Assembly (NCBI GenBank): GCA_934645175.1
Contig: CAKUDE010000005.1
Location: 1 to 64,000 of the forward strand
Source: an uncultured Oscillospiraceae bacterium
Lineage (GTDB): Bacteria > Bacillota > Clostridia > Oscillospirales > Oscillospiraceae
Direction: 5' to 3'
Length of the DNA: 64,000 bases
Numbering within the stretch: the first letter of the stretch is position 1; every line of letters starts with the position of its first letter. This document shows positions 62,187 through 64,000 of the stretch, piece after piece. A program made the position numbers and the translations under genes. The notes beneath the pieces are model-generated. The model worked only from the letters and a program-made list of their open reading frames with translations, did not search any database and was not told where the DNA came from.

Positions 62187-62264
62187 TCTCTGTTGCACCT
62201 ACCTTTTTTGTAGTCTCGCTCTGGAGGCGCGGGCGCAGCCCGACTTAAGCCTCTTCAATGCGGC
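62187..62264 (-). promoter_or_regulatory. Leader of the rplU operon, possible L21 autoregulatory element
   Basis: The transcript from the promoter at 62271-62299 would have about 78 bases before rplU, with a GGCTTAAGTCGGGCTGCGCCC-type stem. Firmicutes rplU leaders often bind L21; I cannot confirm the consensus by eye. The plus-strand bases from 62300 to 62550 hold nothing I recognise. Confidence 0.35.
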
Positions 62265-62270
62265 CTGTCC

Positions 62271-62299
62271 ATGATACCACCCAGAGGACAAAATGTCAA
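62271..62299 (-). promoter_or_regulatory. Promoter of rplU-prp-rpmA
   Basis: Minus strand TTGACA (62299-62294), 17-base spacer, TATCAT (62276-62271). Confidence 0.8.
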
Positions 62300-62551
62300 C
62301 TGTTTTTTTCGCTTTTTGAGAGAAAATCTTGCTTTTTGTTGCGGATACTGCGCCGTCCCGCAGAAAAACTCCGGAAACGTGTGTAGAAAAATCTGCCGTA
62401 CCTGTTTTCTCCCTGCCGCGCCGCGTTCTCCCGGAGCGCATCGAAAGCTCGAACTGTGCCAAAGCGCTAACCGATTTGTTTATTATTACGATAAAAAGCT
62501 GAGAAAAACACGGCATTTTGACATTTTCGACAAAAAAGCTTTCATTTGCTC

Positions 62552-62580
62552 TTGCACTTCACGCGACGGTATGTTATGAT
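62552..62580 (+). promoter_or_regulatory. Promoter of hutH
   Basis: TTGCAC (62552-62557), 17-base spacer, TATGAT (62575-62580), about 45 bases before the ATG. Confidence 0.65.
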
Positions 62581-62624
62581 AGCTCACGGATATTATACAC
62601 ACACGGAAAGGGAAGAAACAAATC

Positions 62625-64000
62625 ATGGAGGATTTTCACGCCATCAGCTCCGTCAGTCTTGACGGTCTGAGCCTGACGCTTGTCGATTTTATCGCAGTTG
62701 CACGCGGCGGCGCCAAGGTCATTCTTACCGAAAAGGCGCTGCGTGCGCTTGCCCGCTCACGCGCGCTCGCGGAAAAGATTGCTGCCGAACGGCGCGTCGC
62801 CTACGGGATTACCACCGGCTTCGGCGATTTCGCCACGGTCGCCGTGCCGGAGGAAATGAGCAGCCAGCTCTCGACCAATCTCGTCTTAAGCCACTGCACC
62901 GCCACGGGCGAGCCCTATGCCGACGAGGTCGTGCGCGGTATGATGCTGCTGCGCGCCAATGCGCTGTGCGTCGGCATGAGCGGCGTTCGTCCGGTTCTGG
63001 TCGAAATGCTCGTTGAAATGCTCAATCGCGGCGTTACGCCGATCGTCCCGCAAAAGGGCTCTCTGGGCGCTTCGGGCGACCTTGCGCCTCTGTCGCATAT
63101 GGGCCTTGTCCTGCTCGGCAAAGGCGAAGCCAACTACTGCGGCGAACGTCTGCCCGGTGCGGAAGCCATGCGCCGCGCCGGAATTGCCACACTCGACACA
63201 CTCGTTTGCAAAGAGGGACTCGGCATCACCAACGGCACCTGCGCCATGACGAGCGTCGGCGCGCTGGCGTTGTATGACACGCTTCAGGCAGCGCAGCTTG
63301 CCGACATCATCGCCTCCATGAGCCTGACGGCTCTGACCGGTCAGCTCGATGCGTTCCAGGAGCGGATGCACACCGTGCGCGGACAGATCGGTCAGATCCG
63401 CGTGGCAGCCAATATGCGCCTTCTGACGCAGAACTGTGAAATACTCTCCCGCGCTCAGGGCGACCGCGTGCAGGATGCCTACGCGCTGCGCTGCATTCCC
63501 CAGGTCCATGGTGCCATTCGCGATGCGCTCGAATTCGTTCGCTCCAAGGTGGAAATCGAGCTGAATGCCGTCACGGATAACCCGCTGCTCTTTGACGGCG
63601 ATGAGGCCGTTATTTCCGGCGGCAATTTCCACGGGGAACCGATGGCGCTGCCCTTTGATTTCCTGGGTATCGCCTGCTCCGAGCTGGCTTCAATCTCCGA
63701 GCGCCGCACGGAGCGCATGGTAAACGCCGCGCTGTCCAACGGTCTGACACCCTTCCTGACAACGCAGGGCGGCCTGAACAGCGGCTTTATGATCGTCCAG
63801 TATTCCGCCGCATCGATGGTTTCGGAAAATAAGGTGCTGGCGCATCCGGCAAGCGTAGATTCCATCCCCTCCTCCGCCAATCAGGAGGACTTCGTTTCCA
63901 TGGGCACGACCGCCGCACGCAAAGCCGGCTGGATCCTGCAGAATACGCTTTCCGTGCTTGCGATGGAGCTGTTGACCGCCTGCCAGGCAATCGATATCCG
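62625..64000 (+). CDS. hutH: Histidine ammonia-lyase, cut by the window end
   Basis: First enzyme of histidine degradation, turning histidine into urocanate and ammonia. The 458 codons present (about 90% of the usual 500-510) begin MEDFHAISSVSLDGLSLTLV. They include YGITTGFGDFATV, the Ala-Ser-Gly (149-151) in GSLGASGDLAPLSHMG that forms the MIO cofactor, ITNGTCAM and VTDNPLLF. AAAGGGA lies about 11 bases before ATG 62625. It runs off the end of the window without a stop, so the last tenth is missing. Whether the other hut genes follow is not visible. Confidence 0.96.
   Translation, partial: MEDFHAISSVSLDGLSLTLVDFIAVARGGAKVILTEKALRALARSRALAEKIAAERRVAYGITTGFGDFATVAVPEEMSSQLSTNLVLSHCTATGEPYADEVVRGMMLLRANALCVGMSGVRPVLVEMLVEMLNRGVTPIVPQKGSLGASGDLAPLSHMGLVLLGKGEANYCGERLPGAEAMRRAGIATLDTLVCKEGLGITNGTCAMTSVGALALYDTLQAAQLADIIASMSLTALTGQLDAFQERMHTVRGQIGQIRVAANMRLLTQNCEILSRAQGDRVQDAYALRCIPQVHGAIRDALEFVRSKVEIELNAVTDNPLLFDGDEAVISGGNFHGEPMALPFDFLGIACSELASISERRTERMVNAALSNGLTPFLTTQGGLNSGFMIVQYSAASMVSENKVLAHPASVDSIPSSANQEDFVSMGTTAARKAGWILQNTLSVLAMELLTACQAIDI

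Noticed and set aside
62199..62516. 105-codon minus-strand frame upstream of rplU
   Set aside because: It contains the rplU promoter, has no ribosome site and looks like chance.

Overview
The window reads as chromosomal DNA of a Gram-positive Clostridia bacterium, most like an uncultured gut Oscillospiraceae/Ruminococcaceae relative (inference). The grounds are: an rpsL-rpsG-fusA-tuf operon with Firmicutes-type proteins; an rplU-prp-rpmA-obgE block with a Prp-cleaved type L27; sigma-A-like promoters with strong GGAGG ribosome sites; sortase-type wall signals; a SipW/TasA matrix operon; a GEMM-I cyclic-di-GMP riboswitch; and no outer-membrane genes. Base composition is moderately GC-rich, except for the visibly AT-richer cassette array at 19.9-28.3 kb. 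No tRNA, rRNA, CRISPR array, transposase or phage gene was recognised.

Layout. 0.1-5.3 kb: translation operon on the minus strand (L7Ae-like, rpsL, rpsG, fusA, tuf). 5.4-8.4 kb: a 51-residue Cys-rich protein, rlmB and a catalytically dead P-type-ATPase-like protein. 8.4-19.5 kb: fructokinase with lyxose isomerase, a dead signal-peptidase-like protein, a lipoprotein, a DHHW/MBOAT acetylation pair, an alanine/sodium symporter, and a run of regulators (MarR with TauE, ArsR opposite a CopZ-like protein, AraC, TetR). 19.6-19.9 kb: a candidate orphan small RNA. 19.9-28.3 kb: four tandem cassettes of about 1.84 kb, each made of promoter, leader with a three-codon uORF, small secreted protein, lipoprotein and terminator, followed by a fifth, frameshifted lipoprotein. 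28.4-32.6 kb: an ABC transporter whose second permease is fused to a lipoprotein-like domain. 32.7-37.2 kb: potABCD with a long structured leader ending in a terminator. 37.2-44.1 kb: YitT protein, class B sortase, nadE, a sortase-anchored surface protein and pfkA. 44.3-50.0 kb: a cyclic-di-GMP and phosphorelay signalling group. 50.0-59.3 kb: riboswitch-controlled matrix/adhesin operon. 59.4-64.0 kb: obgE, GNAT, rpmA, prp, rplU and, divergently, hutH running off the end.

How the parts work together. The most coherent story is at 44.3-59.3 kb. A GGDEF-REC-HD-GYP protein (able in principle to make and break cyclic di-GMP), a solute-binding lipoprotein, a hybrid histidine kinase and an Hpt protein lie directly upstream of a cyclic-di-GMP riboswitch with a terminator. 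The switch heads an eight-gene surface operon: a small unknown protein, two SipW-type signal peptidases, TasA-like secreted subunits, a sortase-type membrane protein and a 1560-residue InlB-repeat protein. This looks like sensing, second messenger and extracellular matrix in one stretch. The other striking system is the cassette array. Its promoter, leader and signal peptides are nearly identical from copy to copy while the mature proteins diverge, and it shows a lost -35 box, a lost terminator U-tract and a homopolymer frameshift, as expected of a diversifying surface or secreted family. I do not recognise its function.
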